A stretch of 64,000 nt of DNA. It comes from a virus. Location of the stretch: positions 18,081 through 82,080 of the IMG/VR virus record IMGVR_UViG_3300035698_020047; one strand, written 5' to 3'. Each line of letters begins with the position of its first letter. The first letter of the stretch is position 1. A model generated the notes under the pieces. That model ran no database searches. It was given only the letters and a program-made list of their open reading frames with translations, and was not told the origin of the DNA. Both the position numbers and the translations under genes were made by a program. This document shows, one piece after another, positions 27,473 to 36,532 of this stretch.

Positions 27473-29415
27473 GTTATATTATGCTTTGGCAATTTTACTG
27501 CGGGGAGGCCTCTAGTGCTGGAAGTCAACTGCTTTGTAAAGTTAGCGAGCTGTTCCTCTTGAGTTGGTGCATTTTTCATTATGCTGTTGTATGACAGCGG
27601 GACGATCACATTATGATCGGTAGTGTCCATTATGTTTTGCTGCTGCTCTTGTCTATCGGAGACAACAGCAGTTTTGGCCAATTTCACTTGCTTGCTGTGT
27701 GTGGGCATTAAACCAGTTGGATCTAGGTTGATCGCGTCGGGGGCCGCTACAAATGCGAGGGCTGCTGCTATCACCAAATCGTCGTGGTTGCCACGACCTT
27801 CCTGTGCGCCAGTTCTTTTGGTTTCGATGCCTCGTCTGTCGCGATGCCTAATGTATATCTGAAGCTGTTTATGTAGCCGTTCACTGTAGATTTCATAACC
27901 TTCCTCTTCCTCTGCCTTGATATAATCTATCAATGCCTTGTTGAGGGTCGGTTTAGTCTGTCCGCTGGTTGCAAACCCAAATAGGCCTAGCGTAATTCCG
28001 CCCGACGTCGACGTTTTCGAATTTGGCTTGGGTGTTCGTGCTTTCTTCCGTCGCCATATGTTGGGGTAGATTAGGTTCTGAATATCTTGTACGAAAGGCG
28101 CTCCAATACCAGTGCGTTCTGGGTTAATGAGTGCGTTATTGTACCATCGCCCCATCCAGTCAGCCATCTTGGCTAGAGTCTGGACTTGCACGTGCCCCAT
28201 GAATTCAGCGACCTGTTCCATAGTGTTAATATCAAACACTTCTATGGCACTGTAGTCATTGTTCTCGCCGGTGGCGATATCAATACCCATAACGTAGGTA
28301 TGCCCTGGGACTCCTGACTTGACTATCTTTCCGTTTCGGTATTGTGTCGGCTCACCTTTGAAAGGCTCTTTCCAAACCCATAGGCCTTCTTGAGGGCTCG
28401 ATCCAACAAAATCGATGACTTCTGTATCGCCTGTGGCTTGATTAACCCAGTTTACCGGCTCGGCAACGGTCATCGTTTCTGGTGCGTTTTCAACCATAAT
28501 GCCGACATTATAGAGCACTGTCGTGTCTAATACTGTACCACCACTACCTATGAAGTCGGCGAGAATTTCCTGCTTGAATAGGTGTGCTTCGCCTCGTAGT
28601 TGCAGGCCTTTATATTCTTGAGCTAGCCATGGTGATTTGTATGGGCCGAATTTTTCTATGTCTTCTTTTGTGGTACATTTTGTGATCCCATCGGTCGGCG
28701 CTATCCTGATGCGTCTGTTGCTGATTGGGTCCATTGCGTCAATAACCCAATCCATGTCCCACCAATTAATTAAGATAGGACTGAATAATCCATCGGGATC
28801 TTGCGAATCCATCCACTTATCCCAATACCAGTTACCGATACCATTTGGGGTCGAAATAATTATTGCACTACCACCATGCTGTAATGTGGACCATCCACCA
28901 GCCCACATGCCTTCCATGTCTGGCATAAACGCCGCTTCGTCGATAATATTCAAGAATGAAGCGTTAGATCTCAGGGTGTCGGTGCTGGATGTGAGTGATC
29001 GTATGACGGATCCATTGGGGAATCCCAATTCATGTTCATTTCGTATGACGTCTTTCCAGATTTCTCGCATCCATGTTGGAAGACGATCGTAGACGAATTT
29101 GACATTACTTTCCAGGAAATCTTTGGCATCCGTATCACGTTTTGATACGATTAGGATCTTTTTGTGACCAAAGAACAACGCAACCCACAGTGCGTACATA
29201 CCCGTGAGAGTTGATGCACCACACTGCCTACATTTTTTGAATATGTTAAACCTGTGGCTTCTAAATGAGGCTAAGCTGGAACGCTGATATTTAAATAGCT
29301 TAACCGGAATAACACCAACTTCAGGGTGCTTGATTTTGCAGCATGACTCAATAAAGAATGATACTGACTTCTGGCATCGCTTCACAAATTGTTTAATTTT
29401 AGTATTAGTTACCAT
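27454..29415 (-). CDS. Terminase large subunit, gp17-like
   Basis: 653 residues. The ATPase domain has the Walker A-like CRQCGAST (about 62-69, using the GxST form common in this family instead of GKT), Walker B LNIIDEAAF (D158, E159), and STPNGIGNWY coupling motif. The RNase H-fold nuclease begins with MGIDIATGENNDYSAI and later has NHDDLVIAAALA. The enzyme pumps DNA into the prohead and cuts concatemers. It is on the strand opposite to portal and capsid genes, unlike T4. The start ATG at 29415 has AT-rich sequence upstream with no strong ribosome site. Confidence 0.92.
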   Translation of the reverse strand: MVTNTKIKQFVKRCQKSVSFFIESCCKIKHPEVGVIPVKLFKYQRSSLASFRSHRFNIFKKCRQCGASTLTGMYALWVALFFGHKKILIVSKRDTDAKDFLESNVKFVYDRLPTWMREIWKDVIRNEHELGFPNGSVIRSLTSSTDTLRSNASFLNIIDEAAFMPDMEGMWAGGWSTLQHGGSAIIISTPNGIGNWYWDKWMDSQDPDGLFSPILINWWDMDWVIDAMDPISNRRIRIAPTDGITKCTTKEDIEKFGPYKSPWLAQEYKGLQLRGEAHLFKQEILADFIGSGGTVLDTTVLYNVGIMVENAPETMTVAEPVNWVNQATGDTEVIDFVGSSPQEGLWVWKEPFKGEPTQYRNGKIVKSGVPGHTYVMGIDIATGENNDYSAIEVFDINTMEQVAEFMGHVQVQTLAKMADWMGRWYNNALINPERTGIGAPFVQDIQNLIYPNIWRRKKARTPKPNSKTSTSGGITLGLFGFATSGQTKPTLNKALIDYIKAEEEEGYEIYSERLHKQLQIYIRHRDRRGIETKRTGAQEGRGNHDDLVIAAALAFVAAPDAINLDPTGLMPTHSKQVKLAKTAVVSDRQEQQQNIMDTTDHNVIVPLSYNSIMKNAPTQEEQLANFTKQLTSSTRGLPAVKLPKHNITMRPRR

Positions 29416-29469
29416 ACATTATATATTCACTCGAATAATAAAGAACAAATCTAAAAATAGGAGTGTATT

Positions 29470-30042
29470 ATGGCAAAGAAGCCTTCTAACCCCAATGATG
29501 AGATCCAAGAACTATTGGACAATATCGAAGAGAGCGATTCAGAGCTAGTGCCGACCGAAGTACAGCTTAAAATAGCTGAAGCCGTCCCGGAGCCGAAGCA
29601 TGATCCACAGACTATAATTATAGGCGGCGAGTCAGGTCAAAGTGGGGGTGTTGATAGTAGTGGCAGTAGTGGTAGTAGTGGCGGCGATAATGACATGGGC
29701 GACTTGGCGACCAAAATATTAAAGGATTATGGCACCCGCACTGATGAGATTTGGAAGCAGCTGGTTGAGGATAGAGAGCTACTCAATAAATATATTGAAC
29801 TATTTAGCGATCGCATCAATGACCCGGAGAAGGCCAAGACTGTTAATGTTGATGCTCTCACAACGCTGCTGAATACCAAAACATCCGCATCGATAAATGC
29901 AACTAGAATGTTGGATTCGACCGCCAAGATGATAGTGGCTATCAAAAATATGAAGACGGATGGCGTCACCAGTACCAGTCTAGATGACTTACTTAGTGAC
30001 GATGGCAGCGATTCTGAAGAATTCGACATTGATCAACCATAG
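29470..30042 (+). CDS. Possible terminase small subunit or head-assembly protein
   Basis: 190 residues, ATG preceded by AGGAGTGT. The N-terminal half is disordered with a Gly/Ser run (SGSSGSSGG). The second half is helical (DEIWKQLVEDRELLNKYIELF...NVDALTTLLNTKTSASINATRMLDSTAKMI) and resembles the helical oligomerisation region of small-terminase-like proteins. It lies between terminase large subunit and portal, where gp16 would be expected. Without a clear DNA-binding motif the small-terminase call stays tentative. Confidence 0.5.
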   Translation: MAKKPSNPNDEIQELLDNIEESDSELVPTEVQLKIAEAVPEPKHDPQTIIIGGESGQSGGVDSSGSSGSSGGDNDMGDLATKILKDYGTRTDEIWKQLVEDRELLNKYIELFSDRINDPEKAKTVNVDALTTLLNTKTSASINATRMLDSTAKMIVAIKNMKTDGVTSTSLDDLLSDDGSDSEEFDIDQP

Positions 30043-30050
30043 GCCAAAAT

Positions 30051-31892
30051 ATGAGCTGGCAATTATTTGATAGAATTAGGGCGTTAACCAAGAAGGCTGG
30101 GATATATCAGCAGGAACGGTTATTTCAGGATCAGTCCTCGCTTGATCGAATCATGGCTGGTGGGGAGCTACTAGACTTTAGTCAACAGCAAGCTCTCTTA
30201 GACCAGACTAACCTTCAGATCAACCGCCTCGAGCGGTATAAGGATTATGACCAGATGGACGAGACCGGCGAAATGTCGCTGGCTCTGGATTTATATGCCG
30301 ATGAATCGAGTCTGGTCGATCCTGAACGTAAGCATACGATCATTATTAAGGCAGAATCTAGGGTTGTAAAAGAAGAACTCGAGGAGTTGTTCTTCAACCA
30401 GCTTCTGATTGACAATAATATACGCCCAATGGTGCGGTACCTGTGCAAGTATGGGGACGCACCGTTTGAGATGATACCAACAGTCGAGCGTGATGGAGTT
30501 GCGGCGCTGCGGTTCGTGAATGTGTATAATTTCACACGTATCGAGACGAAGCACGGCGACTTAGTTGGATTCTTCCACCAAGATGAAGTAATGGAAGAGC
30601 CGCAATTCATACACCCGTGGCAGCTGATGCACCTACGGCTTACTGACTACGGCAACATTTATCACCCCTACGGTAGATCGATTATGGAAGGTGGTAGGAA
30701 AGCGTTCAAGCAGCTGAGGCTGATGGAAGACGCCGCGCTGATTTATAGGATTACTAGGGCTCCGGAAAAACGAATCTTTAAGATTCCGATTGGCAACATC
30801 CCAGCCAAGGATGTACCAGAATTCATGCAGGGGATAGCCAGAATATTCAAGCAGCAACGGTTCTATGACCCGCGTACTGGTAAATTCAACGAGCGGTTTT
30901 CGCCGCTTATTCAAGAAGATGACTTCTTCCTTCCGGTTCGCCCGGATGGTACCAGCCCAGATATCAGCACGCTGCCTGGGGCGGAGAATCTGGACCAAAT
31001 AGCCGACATTGAATACTTTAAGAAGAAGATGATAGCCCCGACTAAGATACCATTTAAACGCGTTGGTATAGGCGAGGGCTCCGGCGAAGAACAGGAGAAG
31101 TCACTATCTTCCGGCGATGCACAATTTGCAAAAGCTGTACAGTGGGTGCAGCGCGAGGTCTCCGTTGGTTTAACTAAAGTGGCGATTTGCCATTTGGCGA
31201 TGGCTGGATATAGCATAGATGATCTTAAAGGTTTCGAGATTGGTATGACTGCGTCTAGTGCTATTGACGAATTGTATCGGATGGAGACATGGGGAGGACG
31301 AACATCAGTTATGGGTGACCTCAAGGACCTTGGATGGTTCCCGAGAGAGTGGATCGTTACGAGATTCACCGATCTTAGCCCTGATGAAATTGAGGAGCTG
31401 TCTGACCTTATGTCGAAAGAGACTGAATTCCCAGACCTTGAGGGTGGCGGTGGTGGCGGAGGTGGCTTACCTGGTTTGGGCGGGGGCGAGGAACTGCCTG
31501 GTATGGAGGGCGAAGGTGATATGGAGGGCGGCCCTGAAGGCGGCGGTGGCCCTGAAGATCTTGAAGCTCTTGCGGCTGGTGGTGGCGCAGAAGAAGGTGG
31601 CTTGCCGGGCGTTGGTGAACGCCACGATCGTCGCTATAAACAGGTCATCACAGAGATGCGTCGGCAGCGGCAGCTGGAGAAGGTTCGTAAATTCATAAAA
31701 CGCACTGATGAGCGTGCAAACAAGCCCAAGACCTGTCTTTATGATAACCTAATGACCAACAATGAATTAGATGGTCTTAGAAAGGGAACGGGCGGGGACG
31801 AAAGCAACGGGGAACTCCTAATTGAATGCACTATAGATGATGACGTTAGAAGCGAAGTAGTGCATGAGTATTCTAGTATACTTAAGAATTAA
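30051..31892 (+). CDS. Portal vertex protein, gp20-like
   Basis: 613 residues, eight bases after the previous gene. Recognisable portal blocks are RYKDYDQMDETGEMSLALDLYADES (about 58-82), FVNVYNFTRI, HLRLTDYGNIYHPYGRSIMEGGRKAFKQLRLMEDAALIYRITRAPEKRIF (about 195-245) and KKKMIAPTKIPFKRVG. Portal dodecamers form the DNA entry channel and start prohead assembly. A long Gly/Glu-rich stretch (about 465-520, GGGGGGGLPGLGGG and similar) interrupts the C-terminal crown region and is not usual for T4 gp20. The last ~70 residues are basic, then acidic. Confidence 0.92.
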   Translation: MSWQLFDRIRALTKKAGIYQQERLFQDQSSLDRIMAGGELLDFSQQQALLDQTNLQINRLERYKDYDQMDETGEMSLALDLYADESSLVDPERKHTIIIKAESRVVKEELEELFFNQLLIDNNIRPMVRYLCKYGDAPFEMIPTVERDGVAALRFVNVYNFTRIETKHGDLVGFFHQDEVMEEPQFIHPWQLMHLRLTDYGNIYHPYGRSIMEGGRKAFKQLRLMEDAALIYRITRAPEKRIFKIPIGNIPAKDVPEFMQGIARIFKQQRFYDPRTGKFNERFSPLIQEDDFFLPVRPDGTSPDISTLPGAENLDQIADIEYFKKKMIAPTKIPFKRVGIGEGSGEEQEKSLSSGDAQFAKAVQWVQREVSVGLTKVAICHLAMAGYSIDDLKGFEIGMTASSAIDELYRMETWGGRTSVMGDLKDLGWFPREWIVTRFTDLSPDEIEELSDLMSKETEFPDLEGGGGGGGGLPGLGGGEELPGMEGEGDMEGGPEGGGGPEDLEALAAGGGAEEGGLPGVGERHDRRYKQVITEMRRQRQLEKVRKFIKRTDERANKPKTCLYDNLMTNNELDGLRKGTGGDESNGELLIECTIDDDVRSEVVHEYSSILKN

Positions 31893-31919
31893 TAGATGAT
31901 AGATTTAATAATATCTATT

Positions 31920-31927
31920 CAAATATA
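31920..31927 (+). promoter_or_regulatory. CAAATATA box ahead of the 954-residue gene
   Basis: TATTCAAATATAGCTTATAG, box 34 bases before the start at 31962. It shares TTCAAATAT with boxes at 36021 and 36059. Candidate promoter. Confidence 0.35.
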
Positions 31928-31961
31928 GCTTATAGTAAATTAACCATGACTGGAGCACATT

Positions 31962-34826
31962 ATGGCCAACGGAAAACAGGAATCAAAGACGCCCGTCATC
32001 AAAGAGAAGGTGGCAATGGACGCTCGAAAATTCTTGTCCGCCATCAACGGCTCTGCTCAGGCACAGATAGCATTCTATGAGGATGCCGTTCGACGCTTGG
32101 GTGGACAAAGCGGGCAAGACTGGGAATTGACGGCACTTCAAGGTAGTAGGATTATCTTCGAGAACGTCGCCGACAATACGTTTATGATCGCTGACCACTC
32201 ACGTGAGAAAGGCGGTCGCGTCAAGATCTCCAATATCCGTAGGATAGAGCTGCACGAAGACAAAAAGCCTGAGCTGTTTGAGCAGGCATGCTTGTCGCTC
32301 GTCGAAGCGATTGAAGGCGGCGACGTTAAGGTCATGGATGCTGCATTCAACAAGGTTGCTGCATCTAGATTCCGCTCCACAACTATCCCGCCCAATGGCA
32401 TTGTTAAAACTAAAGACGGCATGGTTCGATGTGTGGCTGTCGAGGGCGCGAAAAGCCTCGGCGAACGCATAGTTGATCAATTGTCAGATAAGTATACCAT
32501 CGACGAGAGCGGCAACATCGAAGCCTCGTTCGTCGAGAAGGATGACGGGAATTGGGACTTTGGCGTGTCCGAGCTTACTACGCGTAGGCTAGTGGCTAAG
32601 AATATGCTAGAGGTAGCCTCCAACGCGTATAGAAGCCCTAACTTCCAGACAATGATTGAAGCTGTTGGCGGCTTAATTTGCAAGGATCGTATCGAAGAGG
32701 CTATTAAGTTCTCCTCAAAATTCCTGCGTGAGAATCAAGAATTCTGCTTACTAAATAAGGCACGTTGGGCTGATTTGGTTGGCGACGCTCTGGCGGCTAA
32801 ACTCCACTTCAATGAAAACCTCATTGAAGATGTTGCCACCTTGATGTTTAAGACGAACCTTAAAGTCAACCGCGACGAATTGGTCGATGCTTGGCGCAAG
32901 ACCGCCGAGAGAGCAGGCCATCCGGTTATGCTCGAAAACGTCGATAATCTGACGCAGGCCGATGACTTTGAAGAAGCATATGAAGAATTCTTGGGGACCA
33001 TTATAGAAGCGACTGGCGAGACGACACGAGGTGCGTTGCTTGCCGGTTTAGAACTTCTGCAGCAGAAGGTTGCCAGCGGCGACGTTGATGACCCGACTTC
33101 TGAAGAGCTCGAAGGAGCAATCTCCAACCTCCGAGACAAGGGCGACTCCGCCTCTATCTGGGAAGCTATGGAAATTCTTGACAGCGTCAGGCGACATACC
33201 GATAAGATGCAGGGCCTTGATGATTTCGACCAGATGCCTGGCCCGGGATCAGATAGCGAAATCCCAGAAGGCGAAGAAGATATGGGCGGCTTGGGCGGCG
33301 GTTTGGACGTTGGGGCCGATGCTGGTGGCAGCGATAAACCGCTTGAAATCACCATTGCGATGGATCCGGCTAAAATGGCCGCAAGTGCAGCCGCTGAAGC
33401 CGAGCCTGAAGCTGATTTAGGCCTTGGCGAAGAAGGCGAAGAGGGCGGCGAGGATTTTAATCTGTCGTCTCTTGAAGATATCGACCTTGAAGGTGAAGAA
33501 GAAGGCCTGAAGGGCGGCGAGGAAGAAGGCGGCGAAGAAGATGAATTAGCTGCATTAGCCGCAGGCCGCGAAAATGACGCTGAGCCTATTTCCGAAGACC
33601 AGAAACTTGCCAACGAATTCCTGTCGATCGAAGGAATTGAGGGTGAGATTTCTGAGAGTGGTAAGCCTTGGGAAGATGATGAAGACGATGACGACGACAA
33701 AGATGACAAAGATGGCGGCGACGATGATGATGACGAGAAAAAGGTTGATGAAGGTAAAGACAAAATAGAAACTGATGATGGTACGATTCAGGTTTCGAGG
33801 AAGTCGGTTAAATGCAAGAAGTGCAAGAAGCCTAAAGGTCGCGGCGAAGGAACATGCGACTGCCCGGCCAGCGAAGGAGTCGAAGAGGACGACGCATACA
33901 CCCTTCCAGAAGACATAGAATTGGAAGGCATCGAAATTGACTCGGAATATTCGACCCTAATCGAGACAAATGATGCTTCTGATGTTGACCTCGCTACTTT
34001 TGAGGACTTCCTTGGGAAGCAATCAGGCTGGAAGGGCGATGACGCTGATATCGCCGCTTTGGATGCTCAGGCTCAGGCCTTCGCCCGCACCCACTATGCA
34101 GAGCAGCTGCAGGGCGTTGATGAGGTGACAGCACAGACTAATGTTGAGAATCTGGCCGGTAGCCTTATTACTGGCCGCACTAAACTGCGGAGCGTGAAAC
34201 CTGGCGTAGAAGGCAAGGAAACTGACGAGGATGCCATCGAAGAGAATCAATTCAAGAGCCCACTCAGGCAGCTATCGAAACGCGGCTTGAAGAAGGCAGC
34301 CGTTGATGAATTGGTTAAAGAAGGTAAACTTTCGTGGGTAGAACGCAATAAAGAAGCAGTCCTTGGTGAGTTTAAAGGCGTTAAATTCGTAATTGACCAC
34401 AGTGAACAGCCGGTTGCGATATTGAGCCAAAATGGCAAAGTACAAGTAGACATTCCTGAAGGAATGGTGCCAGGTGCACTGTTCATAGCTGAAATTTCGG
34501 AAAAAGAAGCCGAAGCTGATGCTTTCGTGGAATGGCTTGATAGTATCATAGAATCGTTGCGCAGCGATGAAGGTGCGATAGATGAAAGTACAGTTGAACC
34601 CGAGGTTAAATCACTCGTAGACCAGGTTGCCGAGTCTATGGACGAAGAAGCAACTGAAGGTACTGAAGGTGAAATAGCTGAGGAATGCCCTGAACATCTG
34701 AAGGCGCACCAGTTTAAGAAGAAGGACGGCGGAGAAGAAACAAGCGATAAGCCCGAAGAGACAGAAGAGACAAGCGATAAGCCCGAAGAGACAGAAGAGA
34801 CAAAAGAGACAAGCGAAGAAGAATAA
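31962..34826 (+). CDS. Large acidic head-region protein, uncharacterised
   Basis: 954 residues between portal and prohead protease. The first ~430 residues look folded (ALQGSRIIFENVADNTFMIADHSREKGGRVKI, LNKARWADLVGDALAAKLHF). About 430-620 is Asp/Glu/Gly-rich and disordered. Residues ~615-640 hold CKKCKKPKGRGEGTCDC, four cysteines in a possible zinc site. Residues ~640-880 are folded again, and the tail is a repeated TSDKPEETEE. I do not recognise the family. Size, acidity and place suggest a prohead core or internal head protein that gp21-like protease might process. That is inference. Confidence 0.6.
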   Translation: MANGKQESKTPVIKEKVAMDARKFLSAINGSAQAQIAFYEDAVRRLGGQSGQDWELTALQGSRIIFENVADNTFMIADHSREKGGRVKISNIRRIELHEDKKPELFEQACLSLVEAIEGGDVKVMDAAFNKVAASRFRSTTIPPNGIVKTKDGMVRCVAVEGAKSLGERIVDQLSDKYTIDESGNIEASFVEKDDGNWDFGVSELTTRRLVAKNMLEVASNAYRSPNFQTMIEAVGGLICKDRIEEAIKFSSKFLRENQEFCLLNKARWADLVGDALAAKLHFNENLIEDVATLMFKTNLKVNRDELVDAWRKTAERAGHPVMLENVDNLTQADDFEEAYEEFLGTIIEATGETTRGALLAGLELLQQKVASGDVDDPTSEELEGAISNLRDKGDSASIWEAMEILDSVRRHTDKMQGLDDFDQMPGPGSDSEIPEGEEDMGGLGGGLDVGADAGGSDKPLEITIAMDPAKMAASAAAEAEPEADLGLGEEGEEGGEDFNLSSLEDIDLEGEEEGLKGGEEEGGEEDELAALAAGRENDAEPISEDQKLANEFLSIEGIEGEISESGKPWEDDEDDDDDKDDKDGGDDDDDEKKVDEGKDKIETDDGTIQVSRKSVKCKKCKKPKGRGEGTCDCPASEGVEEDDAYTLPEDIELEGIEIDSEYSTLIETNDASDVDLATFEDFLGKQSGWKGDDADIAALDAQAQAFARTHYAEQLQGVDEVTAQTNVENLAGSLITGRTKLRSVKPGVEGKETDEDAIEENQFKSPLRQLSKRGLKKAAVDELVKEGKLSWVERNKEAVLGEFKGVKFVIDHSEQPVAILSQNGKVQVDIPEGMVPGALFIAEISEKEAEADAFVEWLDSIIESLRSDEGAIDESTVEPEVKSLVDQVAESMDEEATEGTEGEIAEECPEHLKAHQFKKKDGGEETSDKPEETEETSDKPEETEETKETSEEE
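34740..34799 (+). repeat. 30-bp exact tandem duplication
   Basis: ACAAGCGATAAGCCCGAAGA... repeated twice without mismatch, encoding TSDKPEETEE twice near the C-terminus of the large acidic protein. The duplication looks recent. Confidence 0.9.
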
Positions 34827-34850
34827 TAACATCCTAACTTCAAAACAAGC

Positions 34851-34880
34851 AAACGGCACGGACAATTGTCCGTGCCGTTT
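34851..34880 (+). terminator. Hairpin terminator after the large acidic gene
   Basis: AAACGGCACGGAC / GTCCGTGCCGTTT, 13 bp stem with AATT loop, followed by T-rich sequence. It separates the acidic gene from the protease gene. Confidence 0.85.
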
Positions 34881-34892
34881 TGCTATATTGAG

Positions 34893-34900
34893 CAAATATA
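34893..34900 (+). promoter_or_regulatory. CAAATATA box ahead of the prohead protease gene
   Basis: GAGCAAATATAATATACAGATAGG directly after a terminator and 21 bases before the start at 34922. The place right behind a terminator makes this one of the better promoter candidates. Confidence 0.4.
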
Positions 34901-34921
34901 ATATACAGATAGGAGTTAATT

Positions 34922-35629
34922 ATGCTTAAGACAATCAATTTCAACAGGGGCATCGTTGCCCAAACTGGCAATATTCCGCGTGGGGCACGATTCCTCCAGG
35001 AGACGTTCCCGCTTGAGATTAAGGATATTAAACAAGTAATATCTGAAGCTACAGGTACCAAGCAGAAAGTGCTCCGGATGACGGGCGTCTTTCAGAAGGG
35101 TAATGAATTAAACCAGAATGGTAGGGAATATTCGACCCCGATCCTTAAAGAAGCAGTTGGCACGATCCAAGAGGATTTGGGACGTCGCGTGGTAATGGGT
35201 GAATTCGACCATCCATCTGATGCCAAAATCCACCTGGAACGCGTGAGCCACCTTATTACTAAGGTTTGGATGGAAGGCAATTACGTATATGGCGAAGCTG
35301 AAGTCATCGAGGGCACGACACAGGGTAAGAATTTGGCTGCCCTACTGAAAGCCGGCGTTAAGGTCGGCATATCCTCACGCGGCGTTGGAGATATGGAAGT
35401 CGTCAATGAAGGTTCTGACGATGAGACATACGTCGTTCAACCTGGATATCGGTTTGTGACGTGGGATGTTGTTGGCGAGCCGTCAGTGCAGGAAGCCACG
35501 CTCTCTGTTATGGAGTCAATCCAGACTAGGAGAACGCGACGTAGTAATATTATCACTCGAGGCAATTTACGCCAGGCTGACCCTGAATACGCACTGTTAG
35601 AAGCGTTGAGACAAAAATTGTCGTCATAG
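34922..35629 (+). CDS. Prohead core protease, gp21-like
   Basis: 235 residues, ribosome site AGGAG. Serine-protease signature of the gp21/U9 family: VVMGEFDHPSD (catalytic His), then ERVSHLITKVWMEGNYVYGEAEV and KVGISSRGVGDM (catalytic Ser in SSRG). The enzyme removes scaffold and trims capsid proteins during maturation. The C-terminal ~45 residues are Arg-rich (RRTRRSN) and may hold the encapsidation or self-cleavage segment. It is transcribed separately from its neighbours: terminators lie on both sides. Confidence 0.9.
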   Translation: MLKTINFNRGIVAQTGNIPRGARFLQETFPLEIKDIKQVISEATGTKQKVLRMTGVFQKGNELNQNGREYSTPILKEAVGTIQEDLGRRVVMGEFDHPSDAKIHLERVSHLITKVWMEGNYVYGEAEVIEGTTQGKNLAALLKAGVKVGISSRGVGDMEVVNEGSDDETYVVQPGYRFVTWDVVGEPSVQEATLSVMESIQTRRTRRSNIITRGNLRQADPEYALLEALRQKLSS

Positions 35630-35647
35630 GACCGGCGATATAGTGAG

Positions 35648-35677
35648 TAAGGGGCTTACGTCATTGTAAGCCCCTTA
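35648..35677. terminator. Bidirectional hairpin terminator after protease gene
   Basis: TAAGGGGCTTAC / GTAAGCCCCTTA, 12 bp stem with GTCATT loop and T-rich flank, between the convergent protease gene and the reverse-strand zinc-finger gene. Confidence 0.85.
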
Positions 35678-35684
35678 TTTGTAT

Positions 35685-36008
35685 CTATTCGGTTTCTTTG
35701 ATGATTTGCCGTGCTAAAGCTTTCCCGACGATTTTCCCGGCGTAGTTTGGATGCTCCCAGTGTCTTAGGCTTTTGTTTCTGGCTATTTCCTTCTTATTTG
35801 GGGTCCAGCCTTTCTTCCCAGCACAAGATTTGCACACATATTTATCCCGTCCTCGTTTATGCTGCCGATATACAGCTTCGGCTGTAATTACCATCTCTTT
35901 GTAGCAGTTACTGCAGCTGACGCATACCTCGTTCTTCAGCAACACAGGGCTATCGTCATACACATCATGCACACCCATAGATTGTAAAATTGTCATAATC
36001 TTGTTCAT
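35685..36008 (-). CDS. Small zinc-finger protein, reverse strand
   Basis: 107 residues from the ATG at 36008 (MNKIMTILQSMG), with GAGAAA six bases upstream on its strand. CSNC (about 41-44) and CKSC (about 68-71) form a likely zinc-ribbon, with basic residues between and after (KRGRDKYVCKSCAGKKGW). The pattern resembles the zinc-binding N-terminal part of phage HNH/endonuclease VII-like proteins, but no catalytic motif follows. It is an isolated reverse-strand gene within the head operon, as expected of a mobile or cargo gene. Confidence 0.55.
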   Translation of the reverse strand: MNKIMTILQSMGVHDVYDDSPVLLKNEVCVSCSNCYKEMVITAEAVYRQHKRGRDKYVCKSCAGKKGWTPNKKEIARNKSLRHWEHPNYAGKIVGKALARQIIKETE

Positions 36009-36020
36009 GTGTTTCTCGTT

Positions 36021-36032
36021 CAAATATAAATA
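36021..36032 (+). promoter_or_regulatory. CAAATATAAATA box containing an exact TATAAATA
   Basis: GTTCAAATATAAATACG includes TATAAATA at 36025-36032, identical to the T4 late promoter core. It lies in the divergent region between the reverse gene at 36008 and the forward gene at 36088. Candidate late promoter. Confidence 0.4.
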
Positions 36033-36058
36033 CGAATAGTGGATCAATGTCATCCATT

Positions 36059-36066
36059 CAAATATT
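36059..36066 (+). promoter_or_regulatory. CAAATATT box ahead of the Gly-rich gene
   Basis: CATTCAAATATTTAAGTACATAGG, 21 bases before the start at 36088. Same TTCAAATAT core as the boxes at 31920 and 36021. Confidence 0.3.
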
Positions 36067-36087
36067 TAAGTACATAGGAGTACGAAC

Positions 36088-36465
36088 ATGGCAAGCAATC
36101 GTAAGGGCAAAGGAACTTTGCAAGGCTTTGGGGCTACGACCACTAGTGGTCAAGCTAACCTCGCTGAAACTCTCAAGCAGATCGGCCAGATCATTGGCAG
36201 CAAGGGCGTTCGTCCTGTAGGCGGCAATGTCACTGGCGTTACTGGTAAAGGCAGTGGTGGCGGCGGTAGTGCCGGTAGTGGCACCGGTCAAGATATTAAG
36301 CTTAAACCAATCGCAGGCGGCAAGGGTATTGTCGGTTCTGGTGGTGGCGGCGGTGGTAAGGGCTCCATGCCGACTGATGGCAACCCATCCACATTAACTA
36401 CTGGTGAGCTTGGAGCTATGGGCAAATCCGGTCTTGGTACGAAGAATGTTCGAGATATGCCTTAA
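36088..36465 (+). CDS. Gly-rich small protein upstream of the scaffold gene
   Basis: 125 residues, ribosome site TAGGAG. It has a helical segment (QANLAETLKQIGQIIGSKG, about 20-40) within Gly/Ser/Lys-rich disordered sequence (GSGGGGSAG, GSGGGGGGKG). It is basic overall. No family is recognised. Lying immediately before scaffold and capsid genes, it may be a capsid-associated or internal head protein. Confidence 0.55.
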   Translation: MASNRKGKGTLQGFGATTTSGQANLAETLKQIGQIIGSKGVRPVGGNVTGVTGKGSGGGGSAGSGTGQDIKLKPIAGGKGIVGSGGGGGGKGSMPTDGNPSTLTTGELGAMGKSGLGTKNVRDMP

Positions 36466-36532
36466 TTGTAGCAATTAGGAATGCATAATTAAGAATAGGA
36501 CTTCTACTCAAAAATAAGATTGGAGACTTAAG

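Noticed and set aside
32735-33763. Long Ser/Pro-rich reverse frame
   Set aside because: It mirrors the acidic repeat region of the forward gene; codon composition explains it.
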